Shown piece by piece: positions 1 through 8,465 of a DNA stretch of 64,000 bases. Each line of letters opens with the position of its first letter. Within the stretch, counting starts at the first letter, position 1. The DNA is from Flammeovirgaceae bacterium UBA6059 (GTDB lineage: Bacteria; Bacteroidota; Bacteroidia; Cytophagales; Cyclobacteriaceae), in NCBI GenBank assembly GCA_002435755.1, contig DIYH01000030.1, positions 277,672 to 341,671 of the forward strand, read 5' to 3'. Under the pieces are notes generated by a model. The model was not told the DNA's origin. It made no database searches and worked only from the letters and a program-made list of their open reading frames with translations. The translations under genes were made by a program, and so were the position numbers.

Positions 1-1297
1 CTTCGATATGGCGGATCACTATGGCTCGGCGGAGATCATCGCGGGTACTTTTAAGAAGGAGCACCCTATCGGAAATGACACACAGCTCTTCACGAAGTGG
101 GTACCCAAGCCGGGTAAAGTGACGCGGGATGATGTGCGTGCTGCTATCCAGCTGTCGCTTGATCGCATGCAGTTGGATCGATTGGATCTACTGCAGTTTC
201 ATAGCTGGGTCTACACCGATCCGGTGTGGTTGGATTGTCTTTTCTGGCTTCAAGAGCTCAAGGAGGAGGGACTCATAGGCGCTCTTGGACTAACCAACTT
301 CGATAGTGCACATCTACGGATGGCCGTGACTAGCGGGATCGATATCGCCTCCAACCAGATTTGCTACAGCTTGCTTGATCAGCGTGGCGGAGGCAAGATG
401 TACGAGACCTGTGAGGAGTTTGGTGTGAAGCTATTGGCTTTTGGTACGATCGCCGGTGGTTTCCTATCGGAAAAATGGCTTGGTCAACCAGAGCCCGCCT
501 TGGACGGACAGCTCACCATGTCCCAAGCCAAGTACAAACGCTACATTGATACAGCGGGAGGTTGGGATAAATTCCAGCAACTCCTTACGACTGTGAAACA
601 GGTGGCCGATAAACATCAAGCTTCTATTCCCAATATTGCCACCAAATACATGCTAGAACAACCCGCTGTGGCAGGCGTAATCGTGGGAGCTAGGCTCGGT
701 AGAAGTGCGCATGTAGAAGATACGTTAAAGCTCTTTGATATTGACTTAGACCTGGCTGATCTGGATTTGATCAAAGCGGCCCAGGCTGAACTTGACCCGA
801 TCCCAGGAGACTGTGGTGATGAGTACCGCAAGCCGCCCTTCCTTACTGCTACCGGTGATCTCAGTGATCACCTGGAGAGTATTCCTAAGCCTTTTGAAGC
901 ACAGGAAAAACTAGGTGGAGGTACCAAAGTGCTCAGCGGTACAGTCTGGGAGGAGAACTGTGGTTACAGCCGTGCTGTTCGCAAAGGCAATCGTATCTCC
1001 GTATCCGGGACAACAGCAACCCACGGCACCAAGATGATTGGAGGTCTTGATCCTGCTGCTCAAGCTCATTTTGTGCTGGACAAAATCCAGGCGGCCATCG
1101 AATCACTAGGCGGTAAGCTGGAGGATGTAGTGCGCACCCGCATCTTTGTCAATGACATCAACGATTGGGAACCAGTAGCCCTGGCTCATGGTGAGCGTTT
1201 CAAAGACATCCAACCTGCTAATACGCTTGTGGAGGCCAAACTGGTGGGAGAGGGTTATAAAGTGGAGATAGAGGCGGAAGCGATAGTGAATGGATAA
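1..1297 (+). CDS. Aldo/keto reductase fused to a Rid (YjgF) domain, 5' end cut off by the window
   Basis: NAD(P)H-dependent aldo/keto reductase, cytosolic, substrate unknown. The reading frame is open to the left edge (codons for Phe-Asp precede the first Met at base 8), matching the family pattern FDxADHYG, so the gene starts outside the window. Visible catalytic residues are Tyr in DHYG, Lys in FTKW and His in QFHSW. After about residue 300 the chain continues into a complete Rid/YjgF-like domain (ISVSGTTA, VVRTRIFVNDIN, KVEIEAEAIV). Where active RidA enzymes have PARS with the catalytic Arg, this protein has PANT, so it probably lacks the classical imine deaminase chemistry. A decayed copy of the middle of the reductase lies at 10752-11040. 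Family assignment is firm; the role of the fusion is inference. Confidence 0.9.
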   Translation, partial: FDMADHYGSAEIIAGTFKKEHPIGNDTQLFTKWVPKPGKVTRDDVRAAIQLSLDRMQLDRLDLLQFHSWVYTDPVWLDCLFWLQELKEEGLIGALGLTNFDSAHLRMAVTSGIDIASNQICYSLLDQRGGGKMYETCEEFGVKLLAFGTIAGGFLSEKWLGQPEPALDGQLTMSQAKYKRYIDTAGGWDKFQQLLTTVKQVADKHQASIPNIATKYMLEQPAVAGVIVGARLGRSAHVEDTLKLFDIDLDLADLDLIKAAQAELDPIPGDCGDEYRKPPFLTATGDLSDHLESIPKPFEAQEKLGGGTKVLSGTVWEENCGYSRAVRKGNRISVSGTTATHGTKMIGGLDPAAQAHFVLDKIQAAIESLGGKLEDVVRTRIFVNDINDWEPVALAHGERFKDIQPANTLVEAKLVGEGYKVEIEAEAIVNG

Positions 1298-1362
1298 TGC
1301 CTTAATGGAGAATGGATAATCGAGAAGTTGATAGTTGGTAGCTGTAAACTTTTATCTCGTTG

Positions 1363-1397
1363 GCTAGCGCACGCGTGTCGCGTGTGCTACTATCAAA
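1363..1397 (+). repeat. REP hairpin, left flank of the RAYT gene
   Basis: GCTAG is followed by a nine-base near-perfect stem (GCGCACGCG against CGCGTGTGC, loop TGT) and the tail CTACTATCAAA. On the minus strand the hairpin is preceded by GTAG, the tetranucleotide that RAYT enzymes recognise next to REP hairpins in enterobacteria. The same architecture recurs at 1997-2030, 22349-22382 and 22850-22883. The repeat overlaps the stop codon of the transposase gene. Confidence 0.75.
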
Positions 1398-1938
1398 CAA
1401 AATCTATCTCAAGTAAACCTTGGCCTCCACTGTAATCTATAGCACTGCTGTACTTCCAGTGCCAAGGTTCATTAACAAATCCAGCTTCAATCGGATTGTT
1501 ATGAATGTACTCAACCTTCTGGTCAATTACTCCAGGACTCCAAAGTTCGATAGGTTTATTGTGATGTTGCCAGAACTGATACTTGGAAACGTTACTGCTG
1601 TTCGATCCGGCTCTCTCAAACATCCATAGTAACCACTCTTTTCTACTCTCTTGTGGGTTTTCCTTAATCTGTGCTACCAGTTTCTTTGAAGTAAACTCTT
1701 TGAGCCTGCCTAATACAGTTTCAGGATTTCCATTCTTGGCTCTAATGATCAAATGAATATGGCTAGGCATGATTAACCAACAGTAGATTCCGAGACCCTT
1801 CTTCTTTCTACAGTAGTCAAGGCTGTCAACTACTGTTTGACAATACTCGTCTCGGACGAATATGTCGATCCAGTTGACAGTAGCGAAACTCACGAAGTAG
1901 AGGCCTTCCTTGTTTAAAAACTTATACTTCCTGCTCAA
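1393..1938 (-). CDS. REP-associated tyrosine transposase (Y1_Tnp, RAYT)
   Basis: Single-strand DNA endonuclease/transposase of the HUH superfamily, 181 residues, a normal length for RAYT. The metal-binding HUH motif is His60-Ile-His62 in PSHIHLII, and the probable nucleophile is Tyr144 in KVEYIHNNP, followed by the RAYT signature NNPIEAGFV. The ATG at 1938 fits the usual N-terminus (RKYKF, then GLYFVSFAT). REP hairpins flank it on both sides and two further copies lie near 22.4-22.9 kb, which suggests it is or was the enzyme that disperses this REP family. The gene is intact. Confidence 0.9.
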   Translation of the reverse strand: MSRKYKFLNKEGLYFVSFATVNWIDIFVRDEYCQTVVDSLDYCRKKKGLGIYCWLIMPSHIHLIIRAKNGNPETVLGRLKEFTSKKLVAQIKENPQESRKEWLLWMFERAGSNSSNVSKYQFWQHHNKPIELWSPGVIDQKVEYIHNNPIEAGFVNEPWHWKYSSAIDYSGGQGLLEIDFV

Positions 1939-1996
1939 GAATCTTCGAACCTTTGATTGTTCAAAGAAGGATAGCTAATTGAATCTTTGTATTCTG

Positions 1997-2030
1997 GTTA
2001 GAAAGATACACGCGGCACGCGTGCACTCGC
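1997..2030 (-). repeat. REP hairpin, right flank of the RAYT gene
   Basis: Perfect six-base stem CACGCG with CGCGTG around loop GCA. Read on the minus strand it aligns with the other copies (GCGAG head, hairpin, TCTTTCTAAC tail), so it is inverted relative to 1363-1397. Confidence 0.7.
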
Positions 2031-2053
2031 ATGGGGAGAGAAGAAAATGTCAT

Positions 2054-2560
2054 TTATTTTTTACTATCCAGGGCATCACATACATTACCCTTCAAATCTT
2101 TTACAGCAGTGTTTATCGCGGATATGGAGCTACTCCAGAATTCAGATATCAAATCTTCTAAAAAGCTGTCTGTAACGTTTGTAAGCTTAGATAATACACC
2201 TAGTAGGTTGCACAATTCACTGTTTTCAAGGGAAGCATCGAGCATAGTGTAATAGCCCGTTTTGTGGTATAATTCATCTAACTTTTTAAGCTCTCTATAA
2301 GTAGCTTTTTTCTCAACTATTTCATAGAACTCGTCAATTGCCAGATGCAGACTATCAAGGGCTCTCCCATAAATCAAAGGAACATCTTTGATTCTTTCAG
2401 GGTCGTCTTTGTCTATCTGCAGCTCAGTTATTTTCTCATTGATATGATTGACAAGATCAATCATTTTAGTTCTGCTCTCTTTTATACCGTCAGGAACACC
2501 ATATACAAGCTTGCACCCGCATAAAGGGATCAGGACAAAAAACAATAGTGATTTACTCAT
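2054..2560 (-). CDS. Putative lipoprotein, unknown function
   Basis: 168 residues that I do not recognise. The N-terminus is a short hydrophobic signal ending in IPLCGC, which fits a lipobox with Cys as the lipidated residue, so it is probably anchored in the inner or outer membrane facing the periplasm. The mature part is charged and helical with long amphipathic stretches, and has no visible catalytic motif. It lies between the RAYT gene and the Sll1717-type ATPase unit, in an AT-rich patch with sparse neighbours; about 107 bases separate it from the ATPase gene, so cotranscription is possible but not shown. Confidence 0.6.
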   Translation of the reverse strand: MSKSLLFFVLIPLCGCKLVYGVPDGIKESRTKMIDLVNHINEKITELQIDKDDPERIKDVPLIYGRALDSLHLAIDEFYEIVEKKATYRELKKLDELYHKTGYYTMLDASLENSELCNLLGVLSKLTNVTDSFLEDLISEFWSSSISAINTAVKDLKGNVCDALDSKK

Positions 2561-2667
2561 GTTAAGGGCCTTTGATACATTAGGAAGGTTACAAGATTAT
2601 TCTGATTGATAAAATCAATGTCTGAGTCATATCCAGATCGCTTTAAAAACAAGTAGAATTCATATTC

Positions 2668-4074
2668 CTAAAGGGTAGCTAAGTAGTGTTTGAACATTGG
2701 AGTAAGTCTGAATTTCTTAGATTTTCGAAAATCGTCTAGTGTGTAATTACACATATAGGGATATATCTGACTCCCGTCTTGATTAATCAAATTGATACAT
2801 CCCACTTGTAGAAATAACTCAGGATAACCAGAAGATACTAGTGCTTGAATCCAACCTTCTTTGTTTTCTAAATTCTGAAAGTCTTTATCAGTACCTTTTA
2901 TCTCACGGATTAGTTGTGACATCTCAGATGGAGTGTATTCTAACTCGACATCCTTCGAGAAGACTATTGAAATTATCTTTCCGATTTCATGAAGTTCCTC
3001 ACCATAGCTCGAACTGAAATAACTAAATGATTTATTACTAACAGATATTATTGTATCAACTAGAGAACGTTTATCAAGCTTCATAATTCCAAGTTTATGG
3101 TTATACTCAAGTGCACTGTGAATCCAAAACAGCATTTCTCTTGGTCCATTTCTAACGTTATTAAAAATTAGGCTATATATCTCATCTAGTTGCGTTAGCG
3201 ATTCTTCTGTAAAAAGCGACTCCTCCCATTTTACTAAATCGGATTCCAAAAAGTATTGGACCCTAGATTTTAGAACCTTTTTTAATGAGTCCTTGTCCCA
3301 ACAGATTCTCAGGTGCGAATTTGGATATTTGTCCAAGTCTGGAGTCTTACCGATCACCTCGTCATATATGTGAGTTTTTATGAGAAGAAACCCCCTTATG
3401 TTTACGCTATACTCATTGAGTCTCGATATTGCCAAGCACAAGCCACCAATCATTGAATAATCAATTGTTCGTCCTTGGACAAATATGTCTTCAGGATCAT
3501 CAATGACAATTCGCATTTTTATTCCTGAATCGGCTATATTCTTTAAGAGTTTTCGGGCATTAACTTCTTCCTCTCTACCCTTCAAACTTGTAAGAATTTT
3601 TGATGCACCACTTGAAATATTTAGGCCACACCCAAGAACGCTGATTCCAGTGATGTTTCCTCCAACCTCCTTTAAATCGTCAAAAAATGAATGAACATAT
3701 TTTTTGGCATCCTTTATATATTTCGGCTTGATCCTGTTGTGCAATCTAGTTTCTTGAACAACTGCCTTTAGGAACTCAATAGTAAGTTCATATTCAAATT
3801 CATAGGAGAATACTGAAGATCTTGAATTTTGAATTGGAACTTCAACTATATAAGTGTCGGAATGTAGTTTTATAACTATATCCGATTTATCATCAAATTC
3901 GCTTAATGCGCGAAATGTGGCTGTTTTTCCAATTCCTTTTATTCCAGAGATAATGCAATAGTTATCGTCTCTAACTATTTTCTCATAAAAATCAGTCTTA
4001 ACGAAGTAGTTCTGTAAATCAGGCTCTGACAGTCTTGACGCATTGTAAGAATTAAAAGCTTCCTGAGGCTTCAT
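2668..4074 (-). CDS. P-loop ATPase, Sll1717/FunZ-like family
   Basis: 468-residue STAND/AAA-like ATPase. The start resembles Sll1717-type proteins: RLSEPDLQNYFV, then Walker A GIKGIGKT at about residues 44-51 and a Walker B-like strand RIVIDDPED near residue 190. The remainder is helical with no recognisable effector domain. Its ATG directly follows the stop codon of the upstream gene (4075-4593), so the two are almost certainly translated from one message. The patch is clearly richer in AT than the window average, as expected for horizontally acquired DNA. Family call is fairly secure; a defence or stress role is inference. Confidence 0.75.
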   Translation of the reverse strand: MKPQEAFNSYNASRLSEPDLQNYFVKTDFYEKIVRDDNYCIISGIKGIGKTATFRALSEFDDKSDIVIKLHSDTYIVEVPIQNSRSSVFSYEFEYELTIEFLKAVVQETRLHNRIKPKYIKDAKKYVHSFFDDLKEVGGNITGISVLGCGLNISSGASKILTSLKGREEEVNARKLLKNIADSGIKMRIVIDDPEDIFVQGRTIDYSMIGGLCLAISRLNEYSVNIRGFLLIKTHIYDEVIGKTPDLDKYPNSHLRICWDKDSLKKVLKSRVQYFLESDLVKWEESLFTEESLTQLDEIYSLIFNNVRNGPREMLFWIHSALEYNHKLGIMKLDKRSLVDTIISVSNKSFSYFSSSYGEELHEIGKIISIVFSKDVELEYTPSEMSQLIREIKGTDKDFQNLENKEGWIQALVSSGYPELFLQVGCINLINQDGSQIYPYMCNYTLDDFRKSKKFRLTPMFKHYLATL

Positions 4075-4593
4075 CTAAAATTCAAAACTCTTTGAAGGCA
4101 CCCAAATCCATTTTCTGCATACAGTAATTGTCAATGGTTTGAGAATCTGAAGTAAATTAAGTGACCATTTAAAATGAGAGTTACTCATTTTAGTGTTCAT
4201 TGCCTCGTACATTTTATCAGTAGTTGGTAGAATATTCCTTTTTATCAGATCTTCAGAGGTTGATTGAATGACTTGAATATCTAGATTATTGTTATCTAAG
4301 TATGTTAATAGCAAATCACCCAACCATGAGTTGAACCCCCTTCGATCAGAAAAATTGGCTCCATCTGGGAGTGAAAAATTCTTATTAAAGACAGTGAGGT
4401 CACTGGCGTAGAAGATATAATCCCTTATTGTTCCCCAATCAGAATACTGAACTTGATCGTCCCTGATATAGGAAAACTCTTCTAGCTTCTCGTTAGCGAT
4501 TCCTTGCGCAAATTGAATCGCATTTTGATATCTACGCTTCTTCTGCTCTTCTACAAGTCGAAAAATCTTATCAGTTATATCCCTGGCTGCCAT
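4075..4593 (-). CDS. Unknown protein, first gene of the ATPase unit
   Basis: 172 residues, soluble, no signal peptide or membrane segment, not recognised. Begins with a basic amphipathic helix (about residues 1-40), followed by a mixed region and an aromatic, basic tail ending in WIWVPSKSFEF. The stop codon abuts the start of the Sll1717-type ATPase gene with zero spacing, so it is likely its dedicated partner. The start at 4593 is the only ATG near a 5' end that leaves the helical N-terminus intact. Confidence 0.6.
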   Translation of the reverse strand: MAARDITDKIFRLVEEQKKRRYQNAIQFAQGIANEKLEEFSYIRDDQVQYSDWGTIRDYIFYASDLTVFNKNFSLPDGANFSDRRGFNSWLGDLLLTYLDNNNLDIQVIQSTSEDLIKRNILPTTDKMYEAMNTKMSNSHFKWSLNLLQILKPLTITVCRKWIWVPSKSFEF

Positions 4594-5121
4594 ATCAATT
4601 AGATTATTTTAAGATAATCTAATTAAGAGAGTTGTCAAAAATTAGACAAAAAGCAAGTAGTAGATAATTTTAATATCACTTAAAAAAATAATATCATCAA
4701 CAAAAAGCCGACTCAAAAATGAATTAGGTCATATAAACGAAGGGTTGTCAATAGTTAACTAGGTGTAATTATTAAATAAACTGAAATAAATAATTTCATT
4801 ACTACCATGTATCGAAATATAAATCAATAAGAATCTAGAATCACTTCAAAATGATTCTACGTGATTGTGAAGTGGACTTAGTACCAACAGAAATTTAGAA
4901 GTACAGGATTCTTCTCTTTTTCTTAGTCCACGTGGAATCTGCATTATCAGTCATTGACTATAATAAGATGTAGATCATAAGTTTATTATAGTGATGAAAC
5001 AGACGGTTAAGGCAGTGGTACTTACAATGTTTTTAATAGAAACTTTCGAACCTCTATTCATGCCCTCCAACCAACCTAATAAAGAAAGTGTCTATCAATC
5101 AAACAACAACATTTGAAAGAT
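4594..5121. other. AT-rich intergenic region with three inverted repeats
   Basis: No gene seen. Three inverted repeats lie close together: TAGAATCA with TGATTCTA (4836-4859, 8/8 pairs, 8-base loop); GTGGACTTAG with CTTAGTCCAC (4872-4881 and 4922-4931, 9/10); and ACTATAATAA with TTATTATAGT (4957-4966 and 4983-4992, 10/10). The region separates the divergent ATPase unit and serpin gene and should contain both promoters. Confidence 0.6.
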
Positions 5122-6354
5122 ATGTGTCATAGGTTATTCTTCATTCTTACCCTTTTGCTAGGTATATCAGTTTCCTCTTGTACTAATGAGGATGATGATG
5201 GTAGCGGGGAAGTTCCGGTACCAAGTGTTAGGTCACTATCAGCTGATGAAGCTGATGTAGCCTCATCAGCCAATAATTTCACCTTAAATTTAATGGCCGA
5301 ATTGGATGAGGAGTTACCTAATGAAAACTACTTCATATCTTCTTTTAGCATCAGCACTGCGCTCAGCATGGTCATGAATGGCGCTTCTGAAGACAGCCAG
5401 CAAGGGTTTATCCAAGCTATGGACTTGACAGGCATGTCACCTGACGCGATCAATACATCTTATCAATCCCTGGTGGAATACGTTTATAGCCTTGACCCAT
5501 CCATTACCTTGAGTATCGCCAATTCGAACTGGTACTCAAATGAATATGCTATCAATGGTGACTTTGCTAGCACTTTATCGGAGTATTACGACGCAGAGAT
5601 CTTTGCGAGAGACTTTGGCAATTCCTCGACGCTTGATGAACTAAACGGGTGGGTCGAGCAGGAGACCAATGGCAAGATCAAGAATGTGCTCGATAGGATC
5701 AATCCTGCAGATGTCATGTTTTTGATCAATGCGATCTACTTCAAAGCTGACTGGACAAGTCAGTTTGATCCAGGCGCTACACAGGATAGGCCTTTCCTAT
5801 TGGCGAATGGTCAATCTGTTGATGTTCCAACTATGACGGCCGAGGTGAAGCACTGGATGGCCTATGATGAGGCTTTGAATGCACAGATTATCGAGATACC
5901 TTATGGCAATGAAGCTTATGCTTTTACAATCATTATGCCCGATGAGGCATCTGATATAGACAATCTCTCTTCTAGCATTGAAGTGAACCGACTGAATAGC
6001 GTCCTCGCTGATTCGGCAACCTTTGAGCGGGAGCTATACCTTCCTAAGTTTCAACTTGATTTCAAAGCAGATCTAAAAGACATCTTGGTAGGGATGGGTA
6101 TGCCTCTGACTGGGCTTGATAATCTGTTTGAGGAGGACTTGGCACTGGCGATCAGTAAAGTCATTCACCAATCGTTTCTTGAGGTGAATGAAGAAGGATC
6201 AGAGGCTGCAGCAGTCACAGTCATCGGTGTAGAGTTGACTTCTCTACCTGCTGCGACTCAAGTGAATCAGCCCTTTATCTTTCTCATTCGGGAAAGAAAT
6301 AGTGATACGATCCTGTTTTCCGGTAAGCTACTGGATCCGAGATCGTCTAATTAG
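5122..6354 (+). CDS. Serpin (serine protease inhibitor), lipoprotein
   Basis: Complete serpin fold, about 410 residues, the normal size. The signal peptide ends in LGISVSSC, a lipobox, followed by an acidic linker (NEDDDGSGE), so the inhibitor is probably displayed at the cell surface or in the periplasm. The reactive-centre hinge NEEGSEAAAVT has the small-residue pattern of inhibitory serpins, and the loop runs to TSLPAATQVNQPF. Aligning with alpha-1-antitrypsin puts the scissile bond at Thr-Ser (P1 Thr, P2 Leu), which would suit elastase- or subtilisin-like targets. ATG at 5122 chosen over an in-frame TTG at 5113. Convergent with the M20 peptidase gene (16 bases apart). Confidence 0.93.
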   Translation: MCHRLFFILTLLLGISVSSCTNEDDDGSGEVPVPSVRSLSADEADVASSANNFTLNLMAELDEELPNENYFISSFSISTALSMVMNGASEDSQQGFIQAMDLTGMSPDAINTSYQSLVEYVYSLDPSITLSIANSNWYSNEYAINGDFASTLSEYYDAEIFARDFGNSSTLDELNGWVEQETNGKIKNVLDRINPADVMFLINAIYFKADWTSQFDPGATQDRPFLLANGQSVDVPTMTAEVKHWMAYDEALNAQIIEIPYGNEAYAFTIIMPDEASDIDNLSSSIEVNRLNSVLADSATFERELYLPKFQLDFKADLKDILVGMGMPLTGLDNLFEEDLALAISKVIHQSFLEVNEEGSEAAAVTVIGVELTSLPAATQVNQPFIFLIRERNSDTILFSGKLLDPRSSN

Positions 6355-6370
6355 TAGGACTGGCTCACTC

Positions 6371-7816
6371 TTAATCCGACGAAGAGCTATCATCTACATT
6401 CTTTATGAGTTGATAGACGAATTGGATGCAGTCCTTGTAGTTCTGTTTGTTGATCCGCTCATTAATGCCATGGACCATCCCGGCGGTTTCAGGTGTGTAG
6501 TCCACAGGATAGAATCGATATTGATCATCAGAAAGCTCTACATAATGTTTGGAATCAGTACCTCCTGGTAATAAGCCTGGTGCTACAACCGCATCAGGGA
6601 ATAGCTGTCTGATCGTCTTGCTCAGAACGTAAAATCCTTCAGATTCAGTGCTGCTGACCGTTGAAGGTTCGTTTTGCTGCTTGAAAGGTGAAACTTGAAC
6701 AGCTGTATCGTTGACAGTCTCTACGATATGATTGTAAACATCTTCTACAGTCTCTCCTGGCATTATTCTGAAGTTGATGGTTGCGGTAGCTTGGGTCGGA
6801 ATGACATTGTCCTTGATCCCACCATTGATGATCGTTGGTGCTGTGCTGGTGCGAGCGTTCAGACTTTCCAGAATTTGGTTTTCGATCAACCAGGAGTTGG
6901 CAAAGGCGAGTTTACCAATAAATCCTAATTCCGGACCCAGATAGGCAATTTGATCGGGGATCGGGGGCTGATTGAGCAGCGGTCTTTGATTATCATCTAA
7001 TGCGATGATGGCCCTTGACAAAATCTCAATGGTTGTTCGCTCCGGTGGCGATGAGGAATGTCCGCCACTGGTATTGACCGTCAACTTAAAAGAGGCATAG
7101 CCTTTCTCGGCCACATTCACCATGGCCATTCTTCCTTCCAATCCGGGGATCAATCCAGAGACCATCAGACCCCCTTCATCAATAGTGAAGAGTGCCTGAA
7201 CGCCTCTTGTTTTCAACTCGTGCGCAATCAAGCGCGCGCCGAATACTCCGCCTGTTTCTTCGTCATGACCAAAGGCCAGGTAAATCGTTCTTTCTGGTCT
7301 ATAGCCTTCATTAAGAAGTACTTCGACAGCCTCAAGGATAGCCATCATGGTGCCTTTATCATCCATTGTTCCACGGCCCCAAATCTCAATGTCGGTTATA
7401 TCACCAGAAAATGGATCGTGTTCCCACTGATCCGCGGTGGGCTCATCAACCGGCACCACATCCTGGTGCGACATGAGTATGACGGGCTTGAGGTCTGGAT
7501 TAGATCCTTCCCATGTGTACAGCAGACTCAGACCATGGAGTTGTTTGTCGAGCAGCGAGTCAATAAGCGGGTAGCTCTGCTCAATGTATTCATGTAGGCC
7601 AAGGAAAGCGGTGCTGTCACTTACTCTGCCTGAGAATACGTTAATAGTTTTAAACTGGATTGCGTCCGAGAGCCGTTGGTAGGCTTCTTCGCTAACTTCA
7701 ATTGGAGCAACCGGCTCCACATTGATCTGTTTTGACTCGAAAGTCAAAGTGTTAAATAAGATAATAACAGCTAAAACCCCAATGAGAGCAAGTAGGACTA
7801 AGAAGACTCTTTTCAT
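6371..7816 (-). CDS. M20 family metallopeptidase (PM20D1-like carboxypeptidase)
   Basis: 481 residues, zinc-dependent hydrolase of acyl-amino acids or dipeptides. Residues 5-22 form one hydrophobic helix, probably a membrane anchor or uncleaved signal. Metal ligands expected for M20 are visible: His117 and Asp119 in SHQDVVP, Asp152 in GRGTMDDKG, catalytic Glu186 with Glu187 in GHDEETGG, Asp213 in TIDEGG, and the late His in GGTDSKHY. The dimerisation (lid) domain sits between about residues 235 and 345. The N-terminal anchor and the SHQDVVPVD context match mammalian PM20D1 and yeast Cps1 more than cytosolic ArgE/DapE. Substrate not predictable. Confidence 0.92.
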   Translation of the reverse strand: MKRVFLVLLALIGVLAVIILFNTLTFESKQINVEPVAPIEVSEEAYQRLSDAIQFKTINVFSGRVSDSTAFLGLHEYIEQSYPLIDSLLDKQLHGLSLLYTWEGSNPDLKPVILMSHQDVVPVDEPTADQWEHDPFSGDITDIEIWGRGTMDDKGTMMAILEAVEVLLNEGYRPERTIYLAFGHDEETGGVFGARLIAHELKTRGVQALFTIDEGGLMVSGLIPGLEGRMAMVNVAEKGYASFKLTVNTSGGHSSSPPERTTIEILSRAIIALDDNQRPLLNQPPIPDQIAYLGPELGFIGKLAFANSWLIENQILESLNARTSTAPTIINGGIKDNVIPTQATATINFRIMPGETVEDVYNHIVETVNDTAVQVSPFKQQNEPSTVSSTESEGFYVLSKTIRQLFPDAVVAPGLLPGGTDSKHYVELSDDQYRFYPVDYTPETAGMVHGINERINKQNYKDCIQFVYQLIKNVDDSSSSD

Positions 7817-7906
7817 GGGAGGCGAATTTAATCCAAATCCATTGAATGGAAGTTTAAAAGGTCAGGTACAAGAATAGTCCGAAGTTCTCCGGCTACTGCT
7901 GAAGCT

Positions 7907-8410
7907 TCATAGCTTGCTAAGCTCCATGTTGAGCTTGTTTAATCGAGCCATAAGATCATTGAGATAAGCCTTATATTTTTTGATCACCTTACCCTTTTTT
8001 AAATACATGGCGCCATCTGCAAGATTAAAATCGTTCCAGCCCATGTCATATTTGCTGTTGAGCTTTAGTCTGATGGCCGTAGGTTCGAATTGTATGCTGT
8101 TCTCTTCGAAGTTGAGGTTAATGGTATACTCAGCGATGTAGTACTTCTCACCGAGATGAGTAGCATTCCATTTGGTGCTGGTGAATTGGATGGACTGATT
8201 TTGGATTTTCTCTACTAATTCTAGCTTGTATTCTTCCTTGTTAGTCTCGATCCAATTCAGGGTCTTTTCATAAAACTCGCTTTGGGATAGATCATCAACG
8301 GCTGCCGATGAAAGTTCGGGTGCTAATCCATTTTCTGTGATGCGGAATTCTTGCTGACCATAACTTGACAGTGAAATAAGCGAGCTAATAATGAGCATCA
8401 GGTATTTCAT
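7907..8410 (-). CDS. Secreted protein, possibly DUF4468-like
   Basis: 167 residues starting at MKYLMLIIS; the signal peptide ends near SSYGQ. An earlier in-frame start is possible but would overlap the upstream gene and put a long polar segment before the signal, so it was not used. The mature part begins with FRITENGLAPE and contains a conserved-looking tryptophan segment (LNWIETNKEEYKLE) followed by beta strands, reminiscent of DUF4468 proteins with a TBP-like fold that Bacteroidota secrete. No catalytic residues recognised. Domain assignment is tentative. Confidence 0.6.
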   Translation of the reverse strand: MKYLMLIISSLISLSSYGQQEFRITENGLAPELSSAAVDDLSQSEFYEKTLNWIETNKEEYKLELVEKIQNQSIQFTSTKWNATHLGEKYYIAEYTINLNFEENSIQFEPTAIRLKLNSKYDMGWNDFNLADGAMYLKKGKVIKKYKAYLNDLMARLNKLNMELSKL

Positions 8411-8465
8411 AAACTGAAAGTATTGATATAAGGGCATAGGTACAAATTCAGTCCTAATCAGCGAT

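Larger units (their letters stand above)
1363..2030 (-). mobile_element. RAYT gene with inverted flanking REPs
   Basis: A single REP-associated tyrosine transposase gene lies between two REP hairpins in opposite orientation. This is the usual arrangement of RAYT loci, domesticated relatives of IS200/IS605 that spread REP sequences rather than themselves. No other insertion-sequence ends were seen. Confidence 0.65.

Noticed and set aside
7058..7597. Open plus-strand frame of 179 codons inside the M20 peptidase
   Set aside because: Exact antisense of a strongly conserved gene and no protein-like pattern; a shadow.
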